From an uncultured Gemmatimonadota bacterium (GTDB lineage Bacteria > Latescibacterota > UBA2968 > UBA8231), in assembly GCA_903893785.1 (NCBI GenBank), contig CAITNQ010000144.1, positions 1 through 39,179 on the forward strand: a stretch of 39,179 nt of DNA. The letters are read 5' to 3'. How positions within the stretch are numbered: the first letter of the stretch is position 1; each line of letters starts with the position of its first letter. Under the pieces are notes generated by a model. That model did no database searches. It was not told the DNA's origin and saw nothing but the letters and a program-made list of their open reading frames with translations. The translations under genes and the position numbers were made by a program. This document shows, in pieces, positions 26,122 to 34,338 of this stretch.

Positions 26122-28896
26122 ATGCCCTTTGACCCGCACACTGCCAGCGCCGAGTACATCGACGAGCTCTACGAGCAGTACCGCACGCGTCCCGAATCGC
26201 TGGACGCCCAGTGGGTGGCCTTCTTCCGCGGTTTCGATTTCGGCAGCCGTCGGGCTGAGGCCGGCGCGGCCGGTGGCGGGGCCTCGGCCATCCCGCCGGA
26301 CAAAGGCGTCCACGGCCTGGTGCAGGCCTATAGGCAACTCGGCCACTTTGTGGCCCGCCTCGACCCGCTGGGTCATCACACCGACCACTTGCCCCTGCTG
26401 GAGCTGAGTGAATACGGACTGGACGATGCGGACCTGGATCGCATGGTCGGGACCGGCGGTTTCCTTGGCCCCACCGATGGTACCCTGCGCGGCCTGCTGG
26501 CGGCGCTGCAGACCACCTACTGCGGTTCGCTGGCGGTCGAGTACCTGTCCATCGCCGACAAGGCCCAGCGTGACTGGCTGCAGGCCCAGATCGAGCCGGG
26601 CCTGAACCAGCCGACCGTTGACGAGGAGGACGACCGCCGCATTCTGGCGCGGCTGGTGGAGGCCGAGGAGTTTGAGCAGTTCCTGCACACGCGGTACGTG
26701 GGCCAGAAGCGGTTTTCGCTGGAAGGCTCCGAGTCGCTGATCCCGCTCCTGGAGACCCTGGTCATTGCCGGGGCTGACCTGGGGGTGATCGAGCTGGTCA
26801 TCGGCATGGCCCACCGGGGGCGCCTGAATGTCCTGGCCCACCTGTTGCACAAGCCCTACGAAGTCATCCTGAGCGAGTTCGAAGGCGCGCTGCAGTCAGA
26901 ACGGGCGGACAACGAAGGCGACGTCAAGTACCACATGGGCTACTCGCACGACATGATCACCGAGAGTGGCCACAAGGTGCATCTGTCGCTGAGCTCAAAC
27001 CCCAGCCACCTGGAGCTGGTGAACCCGGTGATCGAGGGGTCGGTATACGCCAAGCAGTCGTACCTGCGCGACCGCGAGCGGCGCCATGTGGTGCCGCTGC
27101 TGATCCACGGTGACGCTGCCTTCGCGGGCCAGGGGATCGTCACCGAGACCCTGCACCTGTCGCAACTGGACGGCTATACCACCGGCGGCACGGTGCACGT
27201 GATCATCAACAACCAACTCGGTTACACCGCCACTCCGAGCGAGACTCGCTTCACTCCGTACCCCACCGACGTGGCGCGGCAGATGCAGGCCCCGGTGTTC
27301 CACGTCAATGCCGACGACGTCGAGTCCGTGGTGCGGGCCGCGCGCCTGGCCATCGCCTTCCGGCAGACCTTCCGGCGCGATGTGTTCATCGACCTGTGGG
27401 CATACCGCCGTTATGGCCACAACGAGGCCGATGACCCGACGTTGACCCAACCGGTCATGTACCGCGAGATCGGCGCCCATCCGACCGTGGCGCGGTTGTA
27501 CGCGTCGCGCCTGGCCGGCGACGGGCGTGTCAGCGACGAGGATTTCGAGGATCTCCGCACCCGGGTGCGCGCGCGCCTTGACGATGCGCAGGTGATTGCC
27601 CGGCGTCTGCAGATGGTGCCGCGGGCCCCGGTTTTCGGTGGCGTGTGGCAGGGGCTGACCTGGGCCGGGCAGGATTGGGGCTCCCGGACCGCGGTCGATC
27701 GTCGCCTGCTTGAGCAGGTGGTTTCCCGGGCCACCACGGTCCCGCCGGGGTTCGCCCTGCACCGCACCATCGAGCGTCTGGTGCGGGCCCGCCGCGAAAT
27801 GGTCGACGGGACGCGCCCGGTTGACTGGGGCTGCGCCGAGATGCTGGCTTTCGGCACCCTGTTGCTGGAGGGCCTGTCGGTGCGACTGGCCGGCCAGGAC
27901 AGTCAGCGCGGCACTTTCGCCCATCGCCATGCGGTCTGGCACGACGTGGAGACGGGCGAGATGTACGTGCCCCTGGCCCACCTGTCGCGTGACCAGGCGG
28001 AGTTCCACGTACACAACACCATGCTTTCCGAGCTGGCGGTGCTGGGTTTCGAGTACGGCGTCAGCACCACCGACCCCCGACGTCTGGTGCTGTGGGAGGC
28101 GCAGTTCGGCGACTTCGCCAACGGCGCCCAGATGATCATCGACCAGTTCCTGGTCGCCGGCGAGGCCAAGTGGCAACGCATGTGCGGTCTGGTGCTGCTG
28201 CTGCCCCATGGGTACGAGGGCATGGGGCCGGAGCACTCCAGCGCGCGTCTGGAGCGCTTTCTGCAGTTGGCCGCCAAGAACAACATCCAAGTGGTCTACC
28301 CGAGCACGCCGGCCCAGCTGTTCCATGTCCTCCGGCGCCAGATGCACCGCAACTTCCGCAAGCCCCTCGTGGTGATGACGCCCAAGAGCCTGCTCCGGCA
28401 CAAGCTGTGCGTCTCGCCGGTGGAGCAGTTCACCGACGCCGACTTCCGTCCGGTGCTGGGGGATGACGATACAGCGGCGGGCGACGAGGTCACGCGCTTG
28501 CTCCTGTGCTCGGGCAAGATCCACTACGACCTGGCCGAGGCGCGTCAGCAGTCGGGGCGCCGCAACGTGGCTCTGGCGCGCCTGGAGCAGCTGTACCCAT
28601 TTCCGCGGGGCGAGATGGAGGACCTGCTGGCGCGCTATCCTCGCCTTGAGGAGGTGTACTGGGTCCAGGAGGAATCACAGAACATGGGCGCCTGGAGCTT
28701 TGTCCGACCGTTGCTCGAGGACGTGCTGCCCGTGGCCAGACGCCTGGGCTATGTCGGCCGCGATGAGGCCGCCAGTCCGGCGACGGGCTCGCACCACGTG
28801 CACCAGAGCGAGCAGCAGGAGATTCTCGTGCGGGCCCTGGCCACGGCCAGCGAGGAGGTGCCGATGGCCTCCGGGCATCGCGACGTATCACGTTGA
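26122..28896 (+). CDS. sucA: 2-Oxoglutarate dehydrogenase E1 component
   Basis: E1 is the thiamine-diphosphate enzyme that decarboxylates 2-oxoglutarate in the TCA cycle. The 924-residue product has the usual N-terminal segment EYIDELYEQYRTRPESLD (11-28). The family motifs GMAHRGRLNVLAH (228-240), HGDAAFAGQGIVTETL and VIINNQLGYTATP are followed by QDSQRGTFAHRHAVWHD in the C-terminal half. Its length is close to E. coli SucA (933). I chose the ATG at 26122, which places the conserved segment at the normal distance; an upstream ATG at 26011 would add 37 unlikely residues. It is first in sucA-sucB-lpd. Confidence 0.95.
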   Translation: MPFDPHTASAEYIDELYEQYRTRPESLDAQWVAFFRGFDFGSRRAEAGAAGGGASAIPPDKGVHGLVQAYRQLGHFVARLDPLGHHTDHLPLLELSEYGLDDADLDRMVGTGGFLGPTDGTLRGLLAALQTTYCGSLAVEYLSIADKAQRDWLQAQIEPGLNQPTVDEEDDRRILARLVEAEEFEQFLHTRYVGQKRFSLEGSESLIPLLETLVIAGADLGVIELVIGMAHRGRLNVLAHLLHKPYEVILSEFEGALQSERADNEGDVKYHMGYSHDMITESGHKVHLSLSSNPSHLELVNPVIEGSVYAKQSYLRDRERRHVVPLLIHGDAAFAGQGIVTETLHLSQLDGYTTGGTVHVIINNQLGYTATPSETRFTPYPTDVARQMQAPVFHVNADDVESVVRAARLAIAFRQTFRRDVFIDLWAYRRYGHNEADDPTLTQPVMYREIGAHPTVARLYASRLAGDGRVSDEDFEDLRTRVRARLDDAQVIARRLQMVPRAPVFGGVWQGLTWAGQDWGSRTAVDRRLLEQVVSRATTVPPGFALHRTIERLVRARREMVDGTRPVDWGCAEMLAFGTLLLEGLSVRLAGQDSQRGTFAHRHAVWHDVETGEMYVPLAHLSRDQAEFHVHNTMLSELAVLGFEYGVSTTDPRRLVLWEAQFGDFANGAQMIIDQFLVAGEAKWQRMCGLVLLLPHGYEGMGPEHSSARLERFLQLAAKNNIQVVYPSTPAQLFHVLRRQMHRNFRKPLVVMTPKSLLRHKLCVSPVEQFTDADFRPVLGDDDTAAGDEVTRLLLCSGKIHYDLAEARQQSGRRNVALARLEQLYPFPRGEMEDLLARYPRLEEVYWVQEESQNMGAWSFVRPLLEDVLPVARRLGYVGRDEAASPATGSHHVHQSEQQEILVRALATASEEVPMASGHRDVSR

Positions 28897-28953
28897 CCCC
28901 TGTCGGCACGGCTGGCGGCGGGACCGCAGCTTGCTGCGGACAAGGAGCAGACC

Positions 28954-30327
28954 ATGGCCATTGAAGTAACGATTCCCCAGATGGGTGAGTCAGTCGCCGA
29001 AGTGATGTTGCTGCAGTGGCTCAAAGCCGACGGCGAACCGGTAGCGCGCGACGAACCTGTCTGCGTCCTGGAGACGGACAAAGCCAATGTGGACCTGCCG
29101 GCCCCCGCGGCCGGCATTATCCGACATCGCCGCGCCGTGGGCGACACCCTGGCAGTGGGCGATGTGCTGGCTTCGATCGAGGACGCGGCCGCCGGCGCGC
29201 CTGCCGAGGTACCCGTGGTGCCCGATGAACCGGCTGAGGCGGTGACCGCGTCGCTGACGCCGGCGGCCGCGGGCGATGACGGCCCGGCGGTGCGTCGGCT
29301 GCTGGCCGAGCACGGGTTGGACGCCGGGGCCATCACTGGCAGCGGCAAAGGTGGGCGCCTGACCACGGATGACGTGCTGAACCACCTGGAGCAGCGCCAG
29401 GCAGCGACGAAAGCGACCCCTGCCGCAGTGCCGCCGGCCGACGTTGCCGCGCCCCCGGTGGCAGCCCCGGCCGCCGCAGCCGTGCCCGCCCCGCCCCCGC
29501 CGGCGGCCGTCGCCCCGGTCGTGGTAACCAAGGCGCCATCGCCGCCGAAGGCCGGGCCCGCGGCACCCGCTCGCCCATCGCCGCCGGTGCTGCCGACGCC
29601 GGCGGCGGCGGCCAGCGCCCCGGCGGTCGACGGCGTGCGCCGGGTGCCCATGCCGCGGTTGCGCCAGCGTATCGCCGAGCACCTGGTGGCCGCGCAGCAC
29701 ACGGCGGCCATGCTCACCACCTTCAATGAGGTGGACATGAGCGCCGTGATGGCGCTGCGCACGCGCTACAAGGAACGCTTCAGCGAGGTGCATGGGGTGG
29801 GCCTGGGCTTCATGTCCTTTTTCTCCCGGGCCGTGGTCCAGGGCCTGGCTGAGTTCCCCTCGATCAACGCCTTCATCGAGGGCACGGACATGGTGTTCCA
29901 CGACTACGTGAACCTGGGCATTGCGGTGAGCACGGACCGGGGCCTGGTGGTGCCGGTGCTGCAGCACGCCGAGACCATGTCGCTGGCCCGCATCGAGACC
30001 GAGATAAAGCGCCTGGCCCAGGGCGCCCGCGACAATCGGCTGTCGCTGGATGACCTGAGCGGCGGCACGTTCACGATCACCAACGGCGGCGTCTTCGGGT
30101 CGCTCCTGTCGACACCCATCCTCAACGCCCCGCAAAGCGGCATCCTGGGCATGCACGCCATCCAGCAGCGGCCCGTGGCCGTCGATGGTCGCGTGGAGAT
30201 CCGGCCCATGATGTATGTGGCCCTGTCCTACGACCATCGCCTGGTCGATGGTCAACAGTCCGTGTCCTTCTTGGTGCGTGTCAAGCAACTGTTGGAGGAC
30301 CCGTCGCGCTTGCTGCTGCAGATCTGA
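28954..30327 (+). CDS. sucB: 2-Oxoglutarate dehydrogenase E2, dihydrolipoamide succinyltransferase
   Basis: E2 takes the succinyl group from E1 and passes it to CoA. The 457-residue protein has one lipoyl domain (1-75, lipoylated K43 in ETDKANV). A peripheral-subunit-binding domain covers about 110-147 ([11 protein letters not shown] through [12 protein letters not shown]). An 80-residue Ala/Pro linker leads to the catalytic domain with H428 and D432 in [16 protein letters not shown] precedes the ATG. It lies 57 nt after sucA. Confidence 0.94.
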   Translation: MAIEVTIPQMGESVAEVMLLQWLKADGEPVARDEPVCVLETDKANVDLPAPAAGIIRHRRAVGDTLAVGDVLASIEDAAAGAPAEVPVVPDEPAEAVTASLTPAAAGDDGPAVRRLLAEHGLDAGAITGSGKGGRLTTDDVLNHLEQRQAATKATPAAVPPADVAAPPVAAPAAAAVPAPPPPAAVAPVVVTKAPSPPKAGPAAPARPSPPVLPTPAAAASAPAVDGVRRVPMPRLRQRIAEHLVAAQHTAAMLTTFNEVDMSAVMALRTRYKERFSEVHGVGLGFMSFFSRAVVQGLAEFPSINAFIEGTDMVFHDYVNLGIAVSTDRGLVVPVLQHAETMSLARIETEIKRLAQGARDNRLSLDDLSGGTFTITNGGVFGSLLSTPILNAPQSGILGMHAIQQRPVAVDGRVEIRPMMYVALSYDHRLVDGQQSVSFLVRVKQLLEDPSRLLLQI

Positions 30328-30337
30328 AGGGGGGGAC

Positions 30338-31738
30338 TTGAGCGCCTACGACGTGATCGTCATCGGTGCCGGGCCCGGGGGCTACACGGCCGCGGCCCGG
30401 GCCGGCCAACTGGGCCTGCAGGTGGCCTGCATCGAGGAGCGGGCGCTGGGTGGCACGTGCCTCAATGTGGGCTGCATTCCCAGCAAAGCGCTGCTCGAAT
30501 CGAGCGAATTGTACGCCCGGGCCTGCCGCGGACTGTCGTCCCACGGCATCCAGTTGGGCCAGGTAGGCCTGGAGCTGCCGGCAATGATGGCGCGCAAGGA
30601 CAAGATCGTGCGCGCCATGACCCAGGGCATCGCGTCCCTGTTCCGCGGTCGCGGCGTGGACCTGGTCACGGGTCGGGCTCGCCTGGTGGCGCCGGGTCAG
30701 GTGGCGGTCGCCGGCCCCGAAGGGGACCGGTTGCTCGAAGCCCGCCACGTGATCATCGCCACGGGCAGCGTGCCGGTCTCGCTGCCGGGTCTGCCCTTCG
30801 ATGGCGAACGGGTGATCAGCTCCACTGAAGCGCTGTCGCTGCCGACCGTGCCCGGGCGGCTAGCGGTGGTCGGAGCCGGGGCCATTGGTCTGGAACTGGG
30901 TTCCGTGTGGCGGCGCCTGGGGGCGGATGTGCTGGTGGTGGAATTCATGGATCAGGTTGTCCCGGGTGCCGATCGCGAGATGGCCGAGCAACTACGGCGG
31001 CTGCTGCAGCGACAGGGGATGGCCATCGAACTCCAGGCCAGTGCTCGCAGTGTGGCGGTTGAGGGCGAACAGGCGCGTCTAACTCTGGAGGTGGCGGGGC
31101 AGGTGCGCGACGAGGTGTGCGATCGCGTCCTGGTCGCCGTGGGGCGACGCGCCCATACCGCCGACCTGGGACTGGAGGAGTTGGGCGTCGAGCGGGACGA
31201 CCGCGGCCGGGTCAAGGTGGACGCTCACTGGCAGACCACGGTCCCGGGCGTGTACGCGGTCGGCGACGCCATCGCCGGACCCATGCTCGCCCACAAGGCC
31301 GAGGCTGAGGGCGTGGCGCTGGTGGAGCGTCTGGCCGGCCACGCCGGGCAGGTGAACTACGGAGTCATTCCCGCGGTGGTCTACACGCACCCCGAACTGG
31401 CGTCGGTGGGTCTGACCGAGGCCGCGGCTCGCGAGCAGGGCGAGGTCCACATCGGACGGTACGCGTTCCGCGCCAACGCGCGGGCTCACTCGATGGACGA
31501 CATCGACGGACTGGTCAAAGTCGTGGCCCATTCCCGTACGGGTCGGCTGCTGGGCGTGCACATTCTCGGCCCCCAGGCGTCGCATCTGATCGCCGAGGCG
31601 GCCGTGGCGATGGAGTTCGGCGCCAGCGCCGAGGATCTGGCGCGGACCATCCATGCCCATCCGTCGCTGTCCGAAGTGGTCAAGGAAGCCGCCTGGGCCG
31701 TCCTGGAGCCCCCAACCGCCCCTGCGCCGCGGTCCTGA
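30338..31738 (+). CDS. lpd: Dihydrolipoamide dehydrogenase (E3)
   Basis: E3 reoxidises the dihydrolipoyl arm of E2 with FAD and NAD+. The 466-residue product has the FAD motif GAGPGG (10-15), the redox disulfide C41/C46 in GGTCLNVGCIPSK, an NAD-binding GAGAIGLELGSVWRRLG and the C-terminal H441-x4-E446 pair. The start codon is TTG at 30338: it follows AAGGGGGGG after the sucB stop and puts the first beta strand next to the N-terminus. An upstream ATG in this frame would lie inside sucB. It completes the oxoglutarate dehydrogenase operon. Confidence 0.94.
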   Translation: MSAYDVIVIGAGPGGYTAAARAGQLGLQVACIEERALGGTCLNVGCIPSKALLESSELYARACRGLSSHGIQLGQVGLELPAMMARKDKIVRAMTQGIASLFRGRGVDLVTGRARLVAPGQVAVAGPEGDRLLEARHVIIATGSVPVSLPGLPFDGERVISSTEALSLPTVPGRLAVVGAGAIGLELGSVWRRLGADVLVVEFMDQVVPGADREMAEQLRRLLQRQGMAIELQASARSVAVEGEQARLTLEVAGQVRDEVCDRVLVAVGRRAHTADLGLEELGVERDDRGRVKVDAHWQTTVPGVYAVGDAIAGPMLAHKAEAEGVALVERLAGHAGQVNYGVIPAVVYTHPELASVGLTEAAAREQGEVHIGRYAFRANARAHSMDDIDGLVKVVAHSRTGRLLGVHILGPQASHLIAEAAVAMEFGASAEDLARTIHAHPSLSEVVKEAAWAVLEPPTAPAPRS

Positions 31739-31769
31739 AACGGGCGCGCATCTGCGACAAGGAGACCCC

Positions 31770-32198
31770 ATGACGGATCGGTCCCAGCTCAGTCACGGCC
31801 AGATCGAGGAAGGGCAAGCCTTGGCCCTCGACTTCGGCAAACTGGCCAAAGTCGCCGCCTGCGGCCAACCCCTGCTGCCCGTCGCCGTTCAGGACGCCGA
31901 TTCGGGCGACATCCTGATTGTGGCCTACGCCAATCAGCAGGCACTTGACTACGCGCTGACGCACCGGGTGGCGGCCTTCTGGAGCACCTCGCGCAACGAG
32001 CTGTGGGTCAAAGGCGCCACGTCGGGGGACTTCCTGGACCTGGTCGAGGTCCGGGTCAACTGCGAGCAGAACTCGCTGCTCTACCGCGTGCGTCCGCGCG
32101 GCCAGGGCGCCTGCCACACCCGCGGCGCTGACGGCGTCGCTCGCCCGGGCTGCTACTACCGACGCCTCGTCGACGGCGGCCGCCTGGAGCCGGTCTGA
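31770..32198 (+). CDS. hisI: HisI-like phosphoribosyl-AMP cyclohydrolase, variant metal site
   Basis: HisI opens the purine ring of phosphoribosyl-AMP in histidine synthesis. The 142-residue protein has the conserved WSTSRNELWVKGATSG (71-86) and the three zinc cysteines C98, C115 (GACHT) and C128 (GCYYR). In typical HisI the first cysteine sits in DCDxD, whose aspartates bind magnesium; here the segment is NCEQN (97-101). This marks a divergent subfamily whose activity I cannot assume. AAGGAG lies 6 nt before the ATG. No other his gene is near; it follows lpd by 31 nt. Confidence 0.8.
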   Translation: MTDRSQLSHGQIEEGQALALDFGKLAKVAACGQPLLPVAVQDADSGDILIVAYANQQALDYALTHRVAAFWSTSRNELWVKGATSGDFLDLVEVRVNCEQNSLLYRVRPRGQGACHTRGADGVARPGCYYRRLVDGGRLEPV

Positions 32199-32335
32199 CG
32201 GCCACCCGCTGTCGTGGCAGGCACCATGGCCAGGACCTTCCTCCGGGCCACGGCGAGCCCGCCCTGACGCCGGTCGCCGCCGCTGCGGTTCTGGCTCGCG
32301 TCTACGCGCAGATCGAGGCGAGGTGTGCCGCCTGC

Positions 32336-32812
32336 GTGGAGGCCTGCCCGGATTGGCCGTGCCGGCGGGGCTGCGATGCCTGCTGCCGGGCGCTGGCGCG
32401 TGCCCCTCAGGTGACTGCGGCCGAGTGGGCACTGATGTCGGCTGGCCTGCGGGCACTGCCCCGGCGCGTTCGGGCACAGGTGGCGCGCTGCCTGGCGGCG
32501 TTGCCCCTCGAGGACTCGGTGGCACAGGCCGTGATCTGCCCGTTCCTGGATCGGGACGCGGGTTGCTGCAATATCTACGCCCAGCGTCCCGCGGCCTGCC
32601 GCACGTACGGTTTCTACGTCGACCGCGGTGAGGGTCTGTGGTGCCAGCGCGTCGAGTCGCTGCACGCCTACGGCGCCCCCGCAGGCGTGGTGCTGGGCAA
32701 CCACGCCGCGCTGCTGAGTACGCTGCAGCGCGATCTGGGGCCGTCGCATTCGGTGCGTACGTGGTGGGAGACGGAGCTGTCGTTGGCGCGCCCGGCAGTC
32801 GTCGGCCGGTAG
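32336..32812 (+). CDS. YkgJ-family cysteine-cluster protein
   Basis: These small proteins bind zinc or an iron-sulfur cluster through a cysteine-rich motif; their function is largely unknown. The pattern CRRGCDACC is followed by ICPFLDRDAGCCNIYAQRPAACRTYGF, the family signature. The GTG at 32336 gives 158 residues, but the true start is probably earlier. The frame stays open upstream and encodes a helix typical of the family (AAVLARVYAQIEARC); a CTG at 32264 or 32291 could serve. It lies shortly after hisI on the same strand and may be co-transcribed. Confidence 0.8.
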   Translation: MEACPDWPCRRGCDACCRALARAPQVTAAEWALMSAGLRALPRRVRAQVARCLAALPLEDSVAQAVICPFLDRDAGCCNIYAQRPAACRTYGFYVDRGEGLWCQRVESLHAYGAPAGVVLGNHAALLSTLQRDLGPSHSVRTWWETELSLARPAVVGR

Positions 32813-32935
32813 GTGTCGACACCCCGGGCTGCATCGCCGCGCCCATGCTCGGGTCCGCGGCAGAGCCCGGCAGCCCCCGGTGTGGACGCTTGCAGTGGTT
32901 GCGCGCCGGGTCGGCGCGGTCTGACCCTCAGGCCT

Positions 32936-33186
32936 TCAGACCCACGGGTCGAACGTACGGCCGCGGTCGAGGGTGATCTCTCCCTGCTCCTCCAGCTGGC
33001 GTGCCGCGTGGACGATGCGCACCTGCGCCTTTTCCACGTGCGACAGGCGCATGGGGGGCAGCCCGTCCACCTGGGTCTCGGTGCGGCAGCGGTCGGCTTC
33101 GGGCAGGTTACACAGGACCCGTAGCCTCAGGTCCGCTGAGGCGGCTTCCGCGCGAGGGCCTCCTTGCCTGCCGGCGCGGCGGTCAC
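32936..33186 (-). pseudogene. Stand-alone FliG C-terminal-like domain with a frameshift
   Basis: On the minus strand a short frame ends with MRLSHVEKAQVRIVHAARQL and EEQGEITLDRG, which matches the last helix of flagellar motor protein FliG (PVRLxDVExAQxxIVxxxRxLEExGEI). Upstream, AASADLRLRVLCNLPEADR fits the preceding FliG helices with the same spacing. This frame has no start codon. A GTG at 33186 overlaps the upstream stop (GTGA), has AAGGAGG shortly inside, and encodes VTAAPAGKEALARK. Joining it to the FliG-like frame needs one -1 shift near 33145-33148. The result would be about 83 residues. Either the gene is broken or one base is missing from the sequence. Confidence 0.55.
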
Positions 33187-33488
33187 GGCGGCATGGGATC
33201 CGCCTGAGCCCGGTCGGCCACCTCCTCCCACACCGCGTGGTCGACCAGGCCGTAGTCAGACAGGTACTCGGCTAGCAGGAGCCCCTCGCGGCTGTGGCCA
33301 GGTTCACCGGCTTCGTCGCGCCACAGGCAGACCAGCAGTTCCGAGTCGACCATGGGTTGACGGTAGATCCTGATCCGCCGGGACGTGGCGACGCCCGCGC
33401 CATGCGTGAGGAGCTGCGGCAGCTCTCGCAGCAGTCCGTCGACGCGGTGGCGCGCGGCCAGCACGCGGATGGTTTCGAGCCAGGCCAT
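33183..33488 (-). CDS. Small conserved-looking protein of unknown function
   Basis: The 101-residue product begins MAWLETIRVLAARHRVDGLL and continues with a beta-rich middle (RRIRIYRQP, ELLVCLWRD) and a helical end (GLLLAEYLSDYGLVDHAVWEEV). This looks like a small alpha/beta fold. I do not recognise a family with certainty. The frame remains open far upstream (to 34151), but that part is low-complexity and repeated, so I start at the ATG at 33488. The stop overlaps the GTG of the FliG-like gene, which suggests they are or were coupled. Confidence 0.6.
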   Translation of the reverse strand: MAWLETIRVLAARHRVDGLLRELPQLLTHGAGVATSRRIRIYRQPMVDSELLVCLWRDEAGEPGHSREGLLLAEYLSDYGLVDHAVWEEVADRAQADPMPP

Positions 33489-33840
33489 GGGCCACCGCGA
33501 CGGGTTCGGTTTCCTGGGCCGCGCCCGCACGAGGGGGCCGCCGGCCCGCCGGTGTCCCTGGCCAGGCCAGGGATCGTCCCTCGGGTTGGCTGCCGGTCGT
33601 GGCCCACACGCCGGCGGCAGATCGATGGCGCGCCAAAGGCGCTGCAATCGCCGTGCCGGTCCCACGGCGGGTGGCGGCGCGACCTGTCGCGCCGTGGCCT
33701 GCGCACCGGCGCCACCGTCCGAGCCCTCGGGTGCCAGCCGGTCGAGAGCGCTCAGTGGGGTGACGCTGGCGCAACCGCCGCCGGAGAAGGATCGTCGGCA
33801 TCGCCACCGCCTGGGACCCGCCGGTCCGGACCCTGAAATC

Positions 33841-34182
33841 CCACCCGTCGGCAGGCGCTCCATCGGCGCCGTGCCATTCGCCGCTGCTGCCGTCGCCGGG
33901 GGGATCTTCGGGATCGCGTACCGTCTGTCGCCTGCTGATTCGGGCCCTGGCACCCCACCCGTCGGCAGGCGCTCTGCCGGCGCCGCGCTGTTCACGCCGC
34001 TGCCATCGTCGGGGGCGATCGTCGGTACCGCGTACCGTGTGTCCCTTGCCGATCCGGACCCCGGAGCCCCACCCGTCGGCAGGCGCTCCGTCGGCGCCGT
34101 GCCATTCACCGCTGCTGCCGTCGCCGGGGGGGCGTCGGCACCGCTGACCACCCGTCACCCGCCCACTCAGGGCCCAGGCGCG
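33841..34182. repeat. 114-bp tandem repeat, three copies
   Basis: Units begin with CCACCCGTCGGCAGGCGCTC at 33841, 33955 and 34069. The copies are imperfect, so this is not a very recent event. A partial, more degenerate unit may precede 33841. The period is 38 codons, so an in-frame protein repeat is possible on either strand (for example PPVGRRSVGAVPF on the plus strand), but neither has a good start or neighbouring domain. Confidence 0.85.
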
Positions 34183-34258
34183 CCACCGGTCCGCGGGGTC
34201 CCGCCGGCCTGTTGCGGGCGGCGTCAACCCCGGCGCCCGGTCGCCGTCTATCTGTGAG

Positions 34259-34310
34259 TGCCAAATACAACACTTGCTTTATGCCAAATATGACGGAAAC
34301 TGTTATATAT
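34259..34310 (+). promoter_or_regulatory. AT-rich control region with repeated TGCCAAATA
   Basis: TGCCAAATA occurs at 34259-34267 and 34282-34290, 23 bp apart (about two helical turns). The stretch ends in TTATATAT (34303-34310), 29 nt before the activator ATG. This is the most AT-rich spot in the window. It likely holds the promoter of the activator gene, and the direct repeats could be protein-binding sites. A clear -35 at the right distance from TTATAT is not visible. Confidence 0.45.
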
Positions 34311-34338
34311 CGTGGTCTGCCTTCCTGTCCCTCGACCC

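Larger units (their letters stand above)
33489..34338. other. Long intergenic region with 114-bp repeats and an AT-rich patch
   Basis: About 850 nt without a convincing gene. Frames on both strands stay open because the repeat period is a multiple of three and GC is high, but the translations are Pro/Ala/Gly/Arg-rich and repetitive. The right end (34259-34310) is strikingly AT-rich and lies just before the sigma54 activator gene. No RNA gene seen. Confidence 0.6.

Noticed and set aside
26995..28524. Long minus-strand frame opposite sucA (509 codons)
   Set aside because: sucA is certain on the plus strand. The antisense frame has only the composition of a shadow.
33140..33150. Programmed -1 frameshift in the FliG-like gene
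   Set aside because: No slippery heptamer of the usual X-XXY-YYZ kind is visible (the site reads CGGAAGCC), so a simple mutation or missing base is more likely.
33183..34151. Minus-strand open frame of 322 codons as one gene
   Set aside because: Only the last 101 codons look like protein. The rest comes from the 114-bp repeats and low-complexity sequence, so I start the gene at 33488.
33385..34257. Plus-strand open frame of 290 codons over the 114-bp repeats
   Set aside because: No family motif and no good ribosome site; its first part is antisense to the better supported 101-residue gene.
34259..34281. A second sigma54 promoter before the activator gene
   Set aside because: TGCCA and TTGC are present, but the GG-N10-GC spacing is not met.
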